64,000 nucleotides of DNA from Photorhabdus noenieputensis (lineage in GTDB: Bacteria > Pseudomonadota > Gammaproteobacteria > Enterobacterales > Enterobacteriaceae), in NCBI RefSeq assembly GCF_018448935.1, contig NZ_RCWC01000014.1:59861-123860 (forward strand), read 5' to 3'. The notes below the pieces were generated by a model. That model searched no databases, was not told the DNA's origin, and saw only the letters and a program-made list of their open reading frames with translations. Every line of letters begins with the position of its first letter. Within the stretch, counting starts at the first letter, position 1. Positions 1 through 10,392 of this stretch are shown here, one piece after another. Made by a program: the position numbers and the translations under genes.

Positions 1-24
1 ACATAATTTTAAAGAGCATACCTA

Positions 25-852
25 ATGAAATGGATAAAAAGCGCGAGTTCAATTGGGTTATCGTTTTTACTGTTTCTCAGTAGTTTCAGCCATTTTCTGT
101 ATGCCACTCCCTTACGAGTCATCAGTTTATCTCCGTCAACCACTGAATTAGCCTACGCCGCAGGATTAGGCGACAATCTGATTGCCGCTAGCGCCTATTC
201 TGATTATCCCCCTCAAGCCCGTAAACTTGAGCAAGTAGCCAACTGGCAAGGCATCAATCTGGAACGCATTATTACCCTTAAACCTGATCTGATTCTGGCA
301 TGGCGTGGCGGTAATCCCCAACGTCCACTGGAACAACTTGCTACTTTTGGCATTAAAATCTTTTATTCCGATCCCACAACCACCGAACAGATAGCACAGG
401 ATTTAGAACGGCTAGCTGAATATAGCTCTCACCCAGAGCAAGCAAAAAAATCTGCGACTGAACTGCGTCAACGATTTGCCAATTTGCAACAAAAATATGC
501 CGCTACAACCCCCAAACCAGTCTTTTTACAATTCGGTACTTATCCTCTGTTCACCGCTTCAAGGCATACACTGCAAAGTGAAGTGCTTTCAATCTGTGGC
601 GGCAGAAATATTTTTGCCAACAGCCCTGTCCCCTGGCCCCAAGTCAGTCGGGAACAAGTACTCATCAGGAAACCTGAGATAATTGTTATCAGTGGCGGAC
701 AAAAACAGGTCAAATTAATTGAAAACTTCTGGCATCCACAATTGCGTGCCAAAGTAATTACATTAAATGAAGATTGGTTTCACCGCGCGGGACCGCGCAT
801 CATTCTGGCAGCCGAACAGCTATGCCAGCAATTGAACGATAATGGTTCCTGA
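25..852 (+). CDS. btuF: Vitamin B12-binding periplasmic protein BtuF
   Basis: Periplasmic cobalamin-binding lipocalin-independent receptor that delivers vitamin B12 to the BtuCD ABC importer. The 275-aa product starts with a basic residue pair and a hydrophobic signal peptide (about residues 1-27, ending near FLYATP). It then shows the family pattern [36 protein letters not shown] and [11 protein letters not shown], and closes with SREQVL and [12 protein letters not shown]. Length is close to E. coli BtuF (266 aa). It stands in front of the convergent erpA gene, the same neighbourhood as in enterobacteria. The annotation rests on recognised family sequence; nothing is unusual. Confidence 0.95.
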   Translation: MKWIKSASSIGLSFLLFLSSFSHFLYATPLRVISLSPSTTELAYAAGLGDNLIAASAYSDYPPQARKLEQVANWQGINLERIITLKPDLILAWRGGNPQRPLEQLATFGIKIFYSDPTTTEQIAQDLERLAEYSSHPEQAKKSATELRQRFANLQQKYAATTPKPVFLQFGTYPLFTASRHTLQSEVLSICGGRNIFANSPVPWPQVSREQVLIRKPEIIVISGGQKQVKLIENFWHPQLRAKVITLNEDWFHRAGPRIILAAEQLCQQLNDNGS

Positions 853-940
853 TCAATCAGAATCATTCAAAAGATGGCAGGAATATCCCGCAAACAGGTC
901 ATATTATATTCACAAACCTATCGCGGGAAATCGACTGAAA

Positions 941-1288
941 TCAGATACTGAAAGAAGAACCACAACCACAGGTTGTCTTCGCATTAGGGTTGGTGACGAT
1001 AAAACGTGAACCTTCCAGACCTTCGGTATAATCAACACAACCGCCAACTAAATATTGTAGGCTCATCGGATCAACAACCAGCTCCACCCCCTGTTTCTCA
1101 ATGGTCATATCACCTTCATTTATTTGATCATCAAAGGTAAAACCATACTGAAAACCGCTGCAACCGCCACCGGTGATATAAACCCGTAAACGCAAGTTTG
1201 GGTTTTCTTCATCCGAAACTAAGATTTTCACTTTGTTAGCCGCGGCATCCGTAAACTGCAAAGGTAATGCGATATCATCGCTCATCAT
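941..1288 (-). CDS. erpA: Iron-sulfur cluster insertion protein ErpA
   Basis: A-type carrier that hands [4Fe-4S] clusters to apoproteins, for example in isoprenoid synthesis. The 115-aa protein has the three conserved cluster-ligand cysteines: one in [11 protein letters not shown] near residue 43 and two in the C-terminal CGCGSSFSI. Length and sequence match enterobacterial ErpA (114 aa). It is transcribed towards btuF; an inverted repeat (TCCCGC near 886, GCGGGA near 924) between the two convergent genes may end transcription from either side. Start chosen at the ATG of MMSDDIALP; the second Met is an equally possible start. Confidence 0.95.
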   Translation of the reverse strand: MMSDDIALPLQFTDAAANKVKILVSDEENPNLRLRVYITGGGCSGFQYGFTFDDQINEGDMTIEKQGVELVVDPMSLQYLVGGCVDYTEGLEGSRFIVTNPNAKTTCGCGSSFSI

Positions 1289-1600
1289 TTTTACTCCAGC
1301 TAAAACTCGGCAAAAATGTTCAGGAGACTACAAAATTTGCCAATTATTAATAGTTCGAATTATCCAATACCTGATTGGTTGGTTCAAGTTTTGTCATTTT
1401 GGTAACACACCAACCGCCAAAAAATTATCACACCTTTGGCTTACTATTGGCCTATTACGATAGCCTCATATAGATAGTAAGCCGCCACTATAGTTAAACC
1501 CTTAGTCAATCAATTAACGGTAAGAAGGAAAAAGTGTTGATTAATCATCATGATTAGTTACTTTATTGAATATTTTTCAAAGTAATCACACGGAGTTCCT
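1289..1600. other. Divergent intergenic region between erpA and the DUF1460 lipoprotein gene
   Basis: About 310 bases with no convincing gene. It must hold the divergent promoters for erpA (minus) and the lipoprotein gene (plus); CGGAG lies about 6 bases before the plus-strand ATG at 1601 as its ribosome-binding site. I see no strong terminator, repeat or RNA gene here. Confidence 0.5.
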
Positions 1601-2386
1601 ATGCGAAAAATGTTGCCACTTATGCTTATCGTCACCTTAGCAGGCTGTGCCGTTCATAGCAAACAAGCCGATATTGACAGCGATACCTCGAAAAAAATTA
1701 ATGAAATTATAGAAAACCAAGTAAAACCGGGAAACAAAGATAATCCAGGCGAAATAATAAAAAACGTCTCTTATCAATTTCTGGGCACGCCTTATGCCGC
1801 AAACAAACTTATTGGCTCCCCTACTGAACCTGAAAAATTAGTTATAGACTTCAACGGGCTAGACTGCTTTACTTTCCTTGATTATGTAGAATCGCTAAGG
1901 AAATCCAACGACCAAAACGATTTTGTAAAAAATCTCATCCAAACAAGATATATCGATGGAAAGATTAGCTTTTTGCAAAGAAAACACTTCTTTACCGATT
2001 GGTCAACCAGAGAAAAATTAAATGCCAAAGATGTAACGGATGAAATAAGTTCTTCTTACATAAAAATCACAAAAAGCCTGAATAAAAAGGCTGATGGCAG
2101 CGAATATATCCCCGGACTGGGTGTTACCCAAAGAGATATCAAATATATTCCAGGGGATAAAGTTAACGATGATGTTATTAAGAACCTAAGAACAGGCGAT
2201 TATATAGGAATATATACCCATCTTGCCGGGCTGGATGTCACACATACCGGGATTTTTATTATGACAGATCATGGCCCAATGCTGAGAAATGCATCCTCAC
2301 TTGCCGCGAATAAAAAAGTTGTCGATTCACCATTTCTTGATTACGTAAAGAATAAACCCGGAATTATCGTTCTAAGAGCATTATAA
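1601..2386 (+). CDS. DUF1460 family lipoprotein, putative peptidoglycan amidase
   Basis: The 261-aa product has a lipoprotein signal with lipobox LAGC at about residues 13-16, so it should be anchored in the envelope. The body fits the DUF1460 family, a papain/NlpC-like group annotated as N-acetylmuramoyl-L-alanine amidase-like. Supporting features are LDCFTFLDYVESL near residue 87, which supplies a candidate catalytic cysteine, and VTHTGIFI near 210, which supplies a candidate histidine. Predicted role is cleavage or recycling of peptidoglycan. A stand-alone gene between erpA and hemL, ending 50 bp before hemL. Family assignment is from memory of motifs; the substrate is inferred. Confidence 0.75.
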   Translation: MRKMLPLMLIVTLAGCAVHSKQADIDSDTSKKINEIIENQVKPGNKDNPGEIIKNVSYQFLGTPYAANKLIGSPTEPEKLVIDFNGLDCFTFLDYVESLRKSNDQNDFVKNLIQTRYIDGKISFLQRKHFFTDWSTREKLNAKDVTDEISSSYIKITKSLNKKADGSEYIPGLGVTQRDIKYIPGDKVNDDVIKNLRTGDYIGIYTHLAGLDVTHTGIFIMTDHGPMLRNASSLAANKKVVDSPFLDYVKNKPGIIVLRAL

Positions 2387-2436
2387 TCCGAGGTGCAAAC
2401 GACCAACCCACTTAAAAATAGATTCAGGAGCCTTTC

Positions 2437-3720
2437 ATGAGCCAATCCGACATCCTCTATTCTCAGGCAAAACAACTTATTCCCGGCGGCGTCAACTCTC
2501 CGGTACGAGCATTTAATGGTGTTGGCGGTACTCCGCTGTTTATCAAACATGCTGATGGCGCTTATCTCTATGATGTTGATGGTAAAGCCTATATCGATTA
2601 TGTCGGTTCCTGGGGGCCAATGGTGCTGGGACACAACCACAGCGCTATCCGTAATGCCGTTATCAAAGCCGCAGAGCAAGGATTGAGTTTTGGCGCTCCC
2701 ACCGCCACCGAAGTGGAAATGGCGCAATTGGTGACTGAACTGGTACCATCGATGGATATGGTGCGCATGGTTAACTCAGGCACAGAGGCGACCATGAGTG
2801 CTATTCGTCTGGCCCGTGGCTATACCAACCGCGATAAGATCATCAAATTCGAAGGTTGCTATCACGGCCATGCTGATTGCCTGCTGGTGAAAGCCGGTTC
2901 TGGCGCGTTGACCATCGGCCAACCCAACTCGCCAGGCGTCCCGGTTGATTTCGTCAAACATACGCTAACTTGTACCTATAACGATTTGAGTTCAGTTCGA
3001 GAAGCGTTTGAAAAATATCCCGAAGAGATCGCCTGTATTATTGTCGAACCGGTTGCGGGTAATATGAACTGCGTACCGCCACAACCAGAATTCCTGCCCG
3101 GTCTACGCGCGTTGTGTGATGAGTTCGGCGCTCTGTTGATTATCGATGAAGTGATGACCGGTTTCCGCGTCGCTCTCTCCGGCGCACAATCTTATTACGG
3201 TGTCGAACCCGATATAACTTGCCTTGGCAAAATCATTGGCGGCGGTATGCCCGTTGGCGCTTTCGGTGGACGTTATGAAGTGATGGAGAAATTAGCGCCA
3301 ATTGGTCCTGTCTATCAAGCGGGAACCCTATCCGGCAATCCGATTGCAATGGCTGCCGGTCTTGCTTGTCTGAAAGAAGTGTCTCAACCCGGTGTACATC
3401 AACGTTTAACCGAGCTAACAGATAATCTGGCGGCTGGCCTGACGAAAGCAGCAAAAGCAGCCGGTATTCCTCTGGTGGTTAACCATGTCGGCGGTATGTT
3501 CGGCATTTTCTTTACTGATGCAGAAACCGTCACTTGCTATCAGGATGTGATGAATTGCGATATTGAGCGTTTTAAACATTTCTTCCACCTGATGCTTGAT
3601 GAAGGAGTTTATTTAGCGCCTTCTGCATTTGAAGCAGGTTTTATGTCTATTGCTCACACGGATGAAGATATTCAGCGTACTGTTGATGCGGCCACTCGCT
3701 GCTTCGCCAAGCTGAAATAA
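2437..3720 (+). CDS. hemL: Glutamate-1-semialdehyde 2,1-aminomutase
   Basis: PLP enzyme of the C5 pathway that converts glutamate-1-semialdehyde to 5-aminolevulinate for haem synthesis in the cytoplasm. The 427-aa sequence has the class III aminotransferase hallmarks: [15 protein letters not shown] near residue 121, YHGHAD near 146, DEVMTGFR near 245, and the PLP lysine in [11 protein letters not shown] near 267. Length equals the usual 426-427 aa. A good Shine-Dalgarno (CAGGAG) lies 6 bases before the ATG. A strong terminator follows. Confidence 0.97.
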   Translation: MSQSDILYSQAKQLIPGGVNSPVRAFNGVGGTPLFIKHADGAYLYDVDGKAYIDYVGSWGPMVLGHNHSAIRNAVIKAAEQGLSFGAPTATEVEMAQLVTELVPSMDMVRMVNSGTEATMSAIRLARGYTNRDKIIKFEGCYHGHADCLLVKAGSGALTIGQPNSPGVPVDFVKHTLTCTYNDLSSVREAFEKYPEEIACIIVEPVAGNMNCVPPQPEFLPGLRALCDEFGALLIIDEVMTGFRVALSGAQSYYGVEPDITCLGKIIGGGMPVGAFGGRYEVMEKLAPIGPVYQAGTLSGNPIAMAAGLACLKEVSQPGVHQRLTELTDNLAAGLTKAAKAAGIPLVVNHVGGMFGIFFTDAETVTCYQDVMNCDIERFKHFFHLMLDEGVYLAPSAFEAGFMSIAHTDEDIQRTVDAATRCFAKLK

Positions 3721-3736
3721 TTTCTTTATTTTCAAA

Positions 3737-3770
3737 TAATAGCGCCGTATTTTTACGGCGCTTATTCTTT
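3737..3770 (+). terminator. Rho-independent terminator after hemL
   Basis: Stem built from TAGCGCCGTA and TACGGCGCTTA around a short T-rich loop, followed by TTCTTTT. It lies 17 bases after the hemL stop, as expected for an intrinsic terminator. Confidence 0.85.
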
Positions 3771-3772
3771 TA

Positions 3773-3952
3773 AGAGACGGTCTATTTCAACTGAGAGTAG
3801 GCAACAAAGACATCACCAGAACAATTTTTGCTTATGCTAAGGGAAGAAGAATTTATATACTTCGCACATTTATAAAGAAAACCCCGAAGACTCCACCGAC
3901 AGAAATCAAACTGGCATTACAAAGATTAGAGGAAATGACAGATGAAAGTTAA
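3773..3952 (+). pseudogene. 5'-truncated HigB/RelE-type toxin remnant
   Basis: Reading the frame that ends at the TAA at 3950-3952 gives about 59 residues with the C-terminal character of Gp49/HigB-type toxins: FQLRVGNKDITRTIFAY, RRIYILRTFIKKTPKTP and ALQRLEEM. No start codon or N-terminal half exists: upstream the frame runs directly into the hemL terminator. The remnant overlaps the start of the following antitoxin gene by 11 bases, the usual toxin-first arrangement of higBA operons. It is therefore a toxin gene that lost its 5' part; residual expression as an active toxin is unlikely. Confidence 0.7.
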
Positions 3953-4226
3953 GGGTATTCCATTTTCAGAAGTGAAGGCGCAAGCCCTCTCATCCCCCAA
4001 AGCTCAGACCGCTTATGAAGCTGCTAAACAGGAAGAAGAACTCTACGAGCTCATTCAAAACATGAAACAGAAAGCAGGTATTAATAGTTCGCAGTTAGCC
4101 GAACGACTAGGAATTACTCCACCGGCAGTAGCTAAGGTTGAAAAAAACCCAATGAAAGCAAGTATTGCAACACTTGAACGCTATGCAGCAGCCTGTGGAG
4201 TAAATCTCAAAATTACTATCGCATAA
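3942..4226 (+). CDS. higA: HigA-type XRE antitoxin
   Basis: A 94-aa protein with an N-terminal helical segment (SSPKAQTAYEAAKQEEEL) and an XRE helix-turn-helix at about residues 46-75 (SSQLAERLGITPPAVAKVEKN). This is the layout of antitoxins paired with Gp49-like HigB toxins. It should bind and neutralise the toxin and autorepress the operon. Its partner immediately upstream is truncated, so the gene now looks solitary. Start ATG overlaps the end of the toxin frame. Family assignment is good; present function without a toxin is unknown. Confidence 0.8.
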   Translation: MKVKGIPFSEVKAQALSSPKAQTAYEAAKQEEELYELIQNMKQKAGINSSQLAERLGITPPAVAKVEKNPMKASIATLERYAAACGVNLKITIA

Positions 4227-4270
4227 TACGTTAATCCCAATACCTGATATCTTAATCAAACTTTATGGTA

Positions 4271-4286
4271 AAGAATGACGGGTATA
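4271..4286 (+). repeat. Short ERIC-end remnant
   Basis: AAGAATGACGGGTATA differs by one extra base from the right end of the full ERIC elements in this window (AAAGATGACGGGTATA). Only this terminal stub is present. It could be a deletion relic or chance similarity. Confidence 0.35.
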
Positions 4287-4316
4287 TACAGCGGCATATT
4301 CGTATTCAGATGTCAC

Positions 4317-4346
4317 GATTGGCCTCATCCCTGAGGCCAATCTTTT
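4317..4346 (+). terminator. Terminator between higA and the convergent NRPS operon
   Basis: Perfect 11-bp stem GATTGGCCTCA / TGAGGCCAATC with a 4-base loop, followed by TTTT on the plus strand. It sits between two convergent transcripts, and the symmetrical stem could stop both, although the T-run favours the plus strand. Confidence 0.85.
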
Positions 4347-4362
4347 CATATCTCAGAAAAAT

Positions 4363-7300
4363 TTAATCATAAAACTGACTGATACTCTCTTTTTCTTGGC
4401 CGGATACGATGACGTTTAACAGTCGTTCATAATATATAGCCATCTTATCAATGACTGCTTCTGTATACAGTTCCGGATTGTAATTGAGTTCACACTTGAT
4501 ATTCTGTGGCAAATATAAGAAATTCATCCCAAGTGATTCAAAGGGAATTATTTCGGTATCTATCACTTCCACATCAAGGTTTGGCAATGATAATTTTTCA
4601 TCTTTAGACACATCGATAAAATCATAGAAATTTTGTGCATCCAAATAGTTAAACAGAACGTTAAATATACCCTCCCTCGCCTTTTCTCCCACCGCGTCAA
4701 TCACGACAGACATGTGGATATTAGAATTCTCTATAGCACGATGAATAGATTGACTAACCTGCTTAATGATTCCTTGTAGGCTCATTTCCTTACTGATATT
4801 GGATTTTACTATCAAGTCACCCAGGAATAATCCTATTGTTTGATGGCTTTCGATGCGAGTTCGGTCAGCTTTTGGTGAGGTAACAATATGCTGTGATTCA
4901 CCGGAGTGCATAAAAAGACAAGTGTGGAACAAAGCCATAAATAACATATAAGGTGTGAGCTTATGAGCTTCACAATATTGCAAAACAGCTTTATCCAGCG
5001 AATCAGGTATTTTGATATCACGGGCATGAGACCGATATTTTGAAGCCAAATGTTTTCTGAAAGAAACTGGAAAATCGCGTTCTGGATTAACATCAGAAAA
5101 TTGTTGTTGCCAGAATTTAATTTGTTTTTTAGCTACCTCAGTCGCATGGATTTCTTGCAAGTCATAAACATAACCAGAATATTGCATGGCAACGGGTGGC
5201 AATGTGTTTTCTTGCCCCTGAGAATAAGCAGTATATAACTGTTTAAACTCATTCATAATGATATTAACAGACCAGCCATCGGAAATAATATGGTGTATAT
5301 CAATCAATAATACCGTGATTGTCTCCGAAACAGGTAGTAAGAATGTCTTAATTAACGGACCATTATAAACATCAAAAGGTGTTCTTAATTTCTCTTCCCA
5401 GAGCTTGTTAATTTCAATAATAATTTGGTCTCTCTCGATTCCTCTTGGTAATGCTTCGATAACTTGAAGATTGATTTTCATACTGTTATCAGGCTGCATG
5501 AAAATCTGCTCATTTTCTTTATAAAACTTAAAACGTAAACTTTCATGTCGCGCTAAGATGGTATTTAAACTTTTTTCCAACACACTGTGATTCAATTCTC
5601 CTTCCATCAGCAAAGTAACGGGCACGTGAAAACTGTCCTCCAACAACGCTTCTTGAACAAAATACCAATACATTTTCTGACAATAAGAAATAGGCATTTT
5701 TCCATCAAATGTATTGTGATCAGATATATTGTGTGTTGTCTTCGGTGCGGATATTTCGTGCTTATGACTGTGACGAATTACACTTGCAATCTGTGCAATG
5801 GTTGGATTTGCAAACAACTCATACATACTGAAATCATTGGTTAACGTATCTCTTATAGCAGCGGTTATTTTAACTGCTAAGAGTGAGTGACCACCCAGTG
5901 AGAAGAAATTATCATAAATACCAATTTGATTGATTTTTAGATGTTCTTGCCATAACTGACAGAGTTTTTCCTCGATTTCATCTCTCGGTGCGATATAAGC
6001 CTGACGACGTAAGTCATTTTCATTCGGAATAGGTAACGCTTTTTTATCCACTTTATTGTTCAAATTCAGTGGAATACGTTCCAATGGGATATAGAGACTG
6101 GGTACCATATAATCCGGCAGTTGTTTTTTTAAGGCGGATTCCAGTAGCTCTGCGAGTTCTCCACTAATAGCCGAAAGTTGCGGATAATTAGCTAAATGTG
6201 TTTGGCTGTAATCTGAACGCGCCTGCACTTGAGGTAATTCGCCACGGCTGAAAATCACATCCAGTAAATCAGGCTGCTGCTGTGACCATGTAAGTTCACA
6301 CTGGTAGCCGCTCTGTTCCGCATATTGAAGTAAGGATTCGAGGGCCAAAACTTGCTCTGCGGCTTCTGGAGAAAAACCGCCGGCATCTTTTGGTAGAGAA
6401 ACAATCTGATCAGATGGCCAATGGCGTAGCCCTTCCGCTAAATCAAAATCATCTTTAATACGGGCATTAGGAATACCTGAGACACCAAATGTATCGAATT
6501 TCCCTGTCTCCAACACATTACAGAGATCTTCAATAGAATTAAAATCACACCAAGTTAGGGGTAAATCGCAACATAATTCCGCATTTTTATCGCACTTATG
6601 TAATATCACTTCATAACGATAGCGCAGCATTTCATTGTCGCCAACACCACGTTTAACCAAAATATCAACTCGGCCAATTTCAGGGTAACGCGTCGGCAAT
6701 TGTGCAAAATAGGTTGGACTCAATAAAAACTCTTTTTCTTTCTGTAGACGCTGTTGAATACGGTTTGCCAACGTACCCACCGAAATACGTTGCCCATTCA
6801 GGCGATTTTTCTCAATGGCTGTTACATGTGCAGTTAACAAATCTAAGTTACGGATATCTCCTAGCAGAATTTTTCCTCCGGTTTTAACCGCAGGCAATAA
6901 CTGGGTAATGACTTTTTCCAGATATTGAATGTTGGGGAAGTATTGAACAACGGAATGCATCACAACGGTATCGAACTGATCAGGCGTGATGGTGCCTAAA
7001 TTCAGTGCATCCCCCCTGATTAGTTTCACATGTGACCAGCCACGCTGTTGCAACATTTTCTGGTGACGTGCCAATACCTCCGCTGAAATATCCGTGGCCA
7101 ATACTGATTCGCACCGTTCAGCATAGCGATACAACAATAAGCCCAACCCACAGCCGATTTCCAATAAGCGGCCGGGGCGCAGGGATTCAATCCGCTGCAT
7201 GACGCCCGTCCGCCATTCTTCCATTTGGTCCAATGCAATCGGCTGTTCGGTATAATTATTTATCCAACCATTAAAATCACTATCGCCATCGCTCTTATCA

Positions 7301-10300
7301 GTAGTATCGGTAACAATATTTTCTGTTATCTCCCGCCGATACTGACCATCAAAGATCTCTGTCCAGCTTTCAATGTAATCACCATTAAAATCGGCTGCTT
7401 TCTCCGCCAGCCAATTGGTACTCGGGCAAACATAAGCAATGAGTTTCCTGTCCTCATTGTCGTGACCATCAACGATCACGGCTGCATTACTTAAAATCTC
7501 CTGCCCCGCCAGCACCGACTCGATTTCCCCCAATTCAATGCGATGGCTGCGAATTTTGACCTGCGAATCCCGGCGGCCAATGAACTCCAACTCACTTTCC
7601 GGCGTCCAGCGTACTAAATCACCAGTACAGTAAAGTCGGTCTGCCGGGTTAGTACTGAAAGGATCTCGGATAAACTGTTTTTCCGTGATATCCGGTGCAT
7701 TCCGGTAACCACGCGCCAGTTGAATGCCGCCGATATGCAGTTCCCCAATAGCCCCAAGAGGCAGCAGATTACCGTCGGCATTCAAGATTCGCATCACGGT
7801 ATTCGGCAACGGTTTTCCAATCGTCACTCGCTTATTTGCTGTTAATAAGGCGGAGGTCACAATCGAAGTACACTCTGTTGGGCCATAAACGTTAAACAGC
7901 TTTCTGCCCTGCGACCACTGCGCGGCGATATGCGGTGCCACAGCTTCTCCTGCCAGCAACAAGGTTGAAACTGTGCGCCATTTATTGAAATCCAAATGAG
8001 GCAACAGCGCCGGCGGGAGTACGGCATGGGTAATGTGGTGTTTTTCAACCATCTCATCCAACCATTCAGGCGAGCGGCGATGTGTTTCTGAAATCAAATA
8101 CAATGTAGCGCCATAGGCCAAGGTCATTGCCATTTCCAACACTGCGGCGTCGAAGCTCCAGGAAGCAAACTGCAACCCGCGAACATCAGCATCCGCACCA
8201 AATAGCGTGGCTTGTGCTTGCGCCAGATTCACCCACCCCTTGTGCTCCAGCATCGCACCTTTTGGTCGGCCGGTAGAGCCAGAGGTATAAATGACATAGG
8301 CCAAATGATTTTCTGTCAGGGGCACTGGACGATGAACGATATTGCCTGTAGGCAGGTTTTGCACATGTGACTGTACCGTTTCGGCATCCAGACAGATAAC
8401 TCGTTGCTGACTGATAGGTAATTTATCAACCAGCGGTGTTTCGGTCAGGATAAATTCAGCCCCGCTGTGCGCCAGCATGTATTGCAAGCGCGCTTGCGGA
8501 TAACTGGCATCCAAAGGCACATAAGCACCACCAGCTTTGAGGATGCCTAGCAGTGCAACCACCGTTTGCAACGACCGGGGAAGGCAAATTGCAACCAAGG
8601 TATCCGGCTGGATACCTTGCTCAATCAGGTAATGCGCCAATTGATTGGCCCGAGCATTAACCGCCTGATAACTTAAGGTTTCCTCACCAAAAACCAGCGC
8701 GGTTTTTTCAGGATTCAGTGCCACCTGTTCTTCAAACAGCTCATGGAAGCAACGCCCTTGTGAGTAATGGTTCTGTGGCCCATTTAATTCATGCAGCAAA
8801 GTATGCTTTTCAGCTTCTGCCAATAATGGCAGTTCATGAATGGAGGGCGCTTTATTGACTGAATCATCTGTCATTACCTCAACAATGCCAGAAAGCAAGG
8901 TTTCGTAATTGGCGATAAATCTTTCAATAGTACGACTATCGAACAGACTGGTATTTGAAATCCATACTATAGATAATTCGCCTGTCTGCTCTTCTTCAAA
9001 AACATGAATTTCCAAATCAAACCGGGTTGTTCTAAATAAATTATCTCCGAGTTCAATCATATCATCCTGTCCCAGTATTGCGTCACGTCGGTTATTCTGT
9101 ACTGCAAACATGATTTGGAAGATGGGATTATGGTTTAGGTTCCGTTCCGGGCTGAGCTTTTCCACCAACATCTCAAACGGCAAATCTTGATGTTCATAAG
9201 CATCTAGAATGGTACGGCTGTTTTGTTTTAATAATTCACTGAACGTCGGCTGACCGGATAAATCTGTTCTGATAGCCAATGAATTAACAAAAAAACCGAT
9301 CAGAGGTTCAATATCAGGATGTTGTCTGCCGGCAATGACTGTTCCAACCAGAATATCTTTTTCATTGCTATAGCGGCTCAGTAATACGGTAAGAGCCGTT
9401 TCCAGGAACATAAATAGTGTCACGTTATGTTTGGTGCATAATGCTCTGATTGCTTGGGTAAGATGTGCTGAAATACGCTGTAGATGAAGCCGTCCTTCGA
9501 TATTTTGTTTCTCTGGCCGTGGATTATCCAGCGGCACACGGTGGACAGGTGAAATTCCGGCTAACTGATGCTGCCAATATGTCAGTTGTTTTTTCAGCAC
9601 ATCACCTTGCAACCAGCCCTGTTGCCACTGGGCATAATCGGCATATTGAATTCTCAGCGGCGATAGCGGATTTGCCTTACCCTGACAATAAGCTTTGTAT
9701 AGCGTGAAAAATTCATGGAGAAATATTGCCATCGACCAGCCATCGAAGGCGATATGATGTATCGTATAAATAATAAGATAATCATCTTCTGCCAATTTTA
9801 TTAACCTAATGCGCAGCATCAAATCTGTATTAAGATTGAAAATTAGATTTTCTTCTTCCTTACTAATTTGTTTTACCTGATCGTTTTTCTCAGTTTCAGA
9901 CAACGCAGATAAATCATAATGTGTAATCGGTAAATCGAAATCCGTGGCAATAAATTGCCGCGGTTCGTTATTGATGATTTTAAACTGGGTACGCAAGACT
10001 TCATGGCGTTCAAGTAATGCCTTAATGGCTGCCTTAAACGCCTCTATGTTAATGGATTCCCGCAGTTTGAAATCCCCCATACAGTTATATTGGCGACTGC
10101 CTCCATCCAGTTGATCAATAAACCATAGTCGTTGTTGGGCAAATGAAAGCGGATAATGTTCTGCTTTACCATCACGCTGAATATCTTGCAAAAAGTGATG
10201 CGTTTGAGTTTGCTCTTCTGCATCGAGCTGGTTCAGAAAATCCATCAACTCCTGTTTATGCTGTTTCCATTCACTGAGCAAAGCGGGTGGAATACTGCTG

Positions 10301-10392
10301 CGGCTAGTCTCGTATTGTAAACGATTATCAGTAACGAACAGAGTAATTCCCTGCTCTAAAGACTCATTGATAATTCGCGCGGCATTTATCAT
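4363..10392 (-). CDS. NRPS terminal protein: docking-C-A(N-MT)-PCP-C(term)
   Basis: The 2009-aa synthetase has a TubC-like N-terminal docking domain (1-60), a condensation domain with HHIAFDGW near 212, and an adenylation domain with [11 protein letters not shown] near 703 and NVYGPTE. An N-methyltransferase ([11 protein letters not shown] near 1074) is inserted between adenylation motifs A8 and A10. A carrier domain follows ([10 protein letters not shown] near 1495), then a second condensation domain (HHIISDGW near 1699) ending the protein. There is no thioesterase. This layout is that of the last protein of rhabdopeptide/xenortide synthetases, whose terminal C domain releases the chain onto an amine. 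Hand alignment of the A-domain pocket gives D-A-L-V-L-A-V-S-I; the substrate cannot be named from that. Start overlaps the previous gene by 4 bp. Confidence 0.9.
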   Translation of the reverse strand: MINAARIINESLEQGITLFVTDNRLQYETSRSSIPPALLSEWKQHKQELMDFLNQLDAEEQTQTHHFLQDIQRDGKAEHYPLSFAQQRLWFIDQLDGGSRQYNCMGDFKLRESINIEAFKAAIKALLERHEVLRTQFKIINNEPRQFIATDFDLPITHYDLSALSETEKNDQVKQISKEEENLIFNLNTDLMLRIRLIKLAEDDYLIIYTIHHIAFDGWSMAIFLHEFFTLYKAYCQGKANPLSPLRIQYADYAQWQQGWLQGDVLKKQLTYWQHQLAGISPVHRVPLDNPRPEKQNIEGRLHLQRISAHLTQAIRALCTKHNVTLFMFLETALTVLLSRYSNEKDILVGTVIAGRQHPDIEPLIGFFVNSLAIRTDLSGQPTFSELLKQNSRTILDAYEHQDLPFEMLVEKLSPERNLNHNPIFQIMFAVQNNRRDAILGQDDMIELGDNLFRTTRFDLEIHVFEEEQTGELSIVWISNTSLFDSRTIERFIANYETLLSGIVEVMTDDSVNKAPSIHELPLLAEAEKHTLLHELNGPQNHYSQGRCFHELFEEQVALNPEKTALVFGEETLSYQAVNARANQLAHYLIEQGIQPDTLVAICLPRSLQTVVALLGILKAGGAYVPLDASYPQARLQYMLAHSGAEFILTETPLVDKLPISQQRVICLDAETVQSHVQNLPTGNIVHRPVPLTENHLAYVIYTSGSTGRPKGAMLEHKGWVNLAQAQATLFGADADVRGLQFASWSFDAAVLEMAMTLAYGATLYLISETHRRSPEWLDEMVEKHHITHAVLPPALLPHLDFNKWRTVSTLLLAGEAVAPHIAAQWSQGRKLFNVYGPTECTSIVTSALLTANKRVTIGKPLPNTVMRILNADGNLLPLGAIGELHIGGIQLARGYRNAPDITEKQFIRDPFSTNPADRLYCTGDLVRWTPESELEFIGRRDSQVKIRSHRIELGEIESVLAGQEILSNAAVIVDGHDNEDRKLIAYVCPSTNWLAEKAADFNGDYIESWTEIFDGQYRREITENIVTDTTDKSDGDSDFNGWINNYTEQPIALDQMEEWRTGVMQRIESLRPGRLLEIGCGLGLLLYRYAERCESVLATDISAEVLARHQKMLQQRGWSHVKLIRGDALNLGTITPDQFDTVVMHSVVQYFPNIQYLEKVITQLLPAVKTGGKILLGDIRNLDLLTAHVTAIEKNRLNGQRISVGTLANRIQQRLQKEKEFLLSPTYFAQLPTRYPEIGRVDILVKRGVGDNEMLRYRYEVILHKCDKNAELCCDLPLTWCDFNSIEDLCNVLETGKFDTFGVSGIPNARIKDDFDLAEGLRHWPSDQIVSLPKDAGGFSPEAAEQVLALESLLQYAEQSGYQCELTWSQQQPDLLDVIFSRGELPQVQARSDYSQTHLANYPQLSAISGELAELLESALKKQLPDYMVPSLYIPLERIPLNLNNKVDKKALPIPNENDLRRQAYIAPRDEIEEKLCQLWQEHLKINQIGIYDNFFSLGGHSLLAVKITAAIRDTLTNDFSMYELFANPTIAQIASVIRHSHKHEISAPKTTHNISDHNTFDGKMPISYCQKMYWYFVQEALLEDSFHVPVTLLMEGELNHSVLEKSLNTILARHESLRFKFYKENEQIFMQPDNSMKINLQVIEALPRGIERDQIIIEINKLWEEKLRTPFDVYNGPLIKTFLLPVSETITVLLIDIHHIISDGWSVNIIMNEFKQLYTAYSQGQENTLPPVAMQYSGYVYDLQEIHATEVAKKQIKFWQQQFSDVNPERDFPVSFRKHLASKYRSHARDIKIPDSLDKAVLQYCEAHKLTPYMLFMALFHTCLFMHSGESQHIVTSPKADRTRIESHQTIGLFLGDLIVKSNISKEMSLQGIIKQVSQSIHRAIENSNIHMSVVIDAVGEKAREGIFNVLFNYLDAQNFYDFIDVSKDEKLSLPNLDVEVIDTEIIPFESLGMNFLYLPQNIKCELNYNPELYTEAVIDKMAIYYERLLNVIVSGQEKESISQFYD

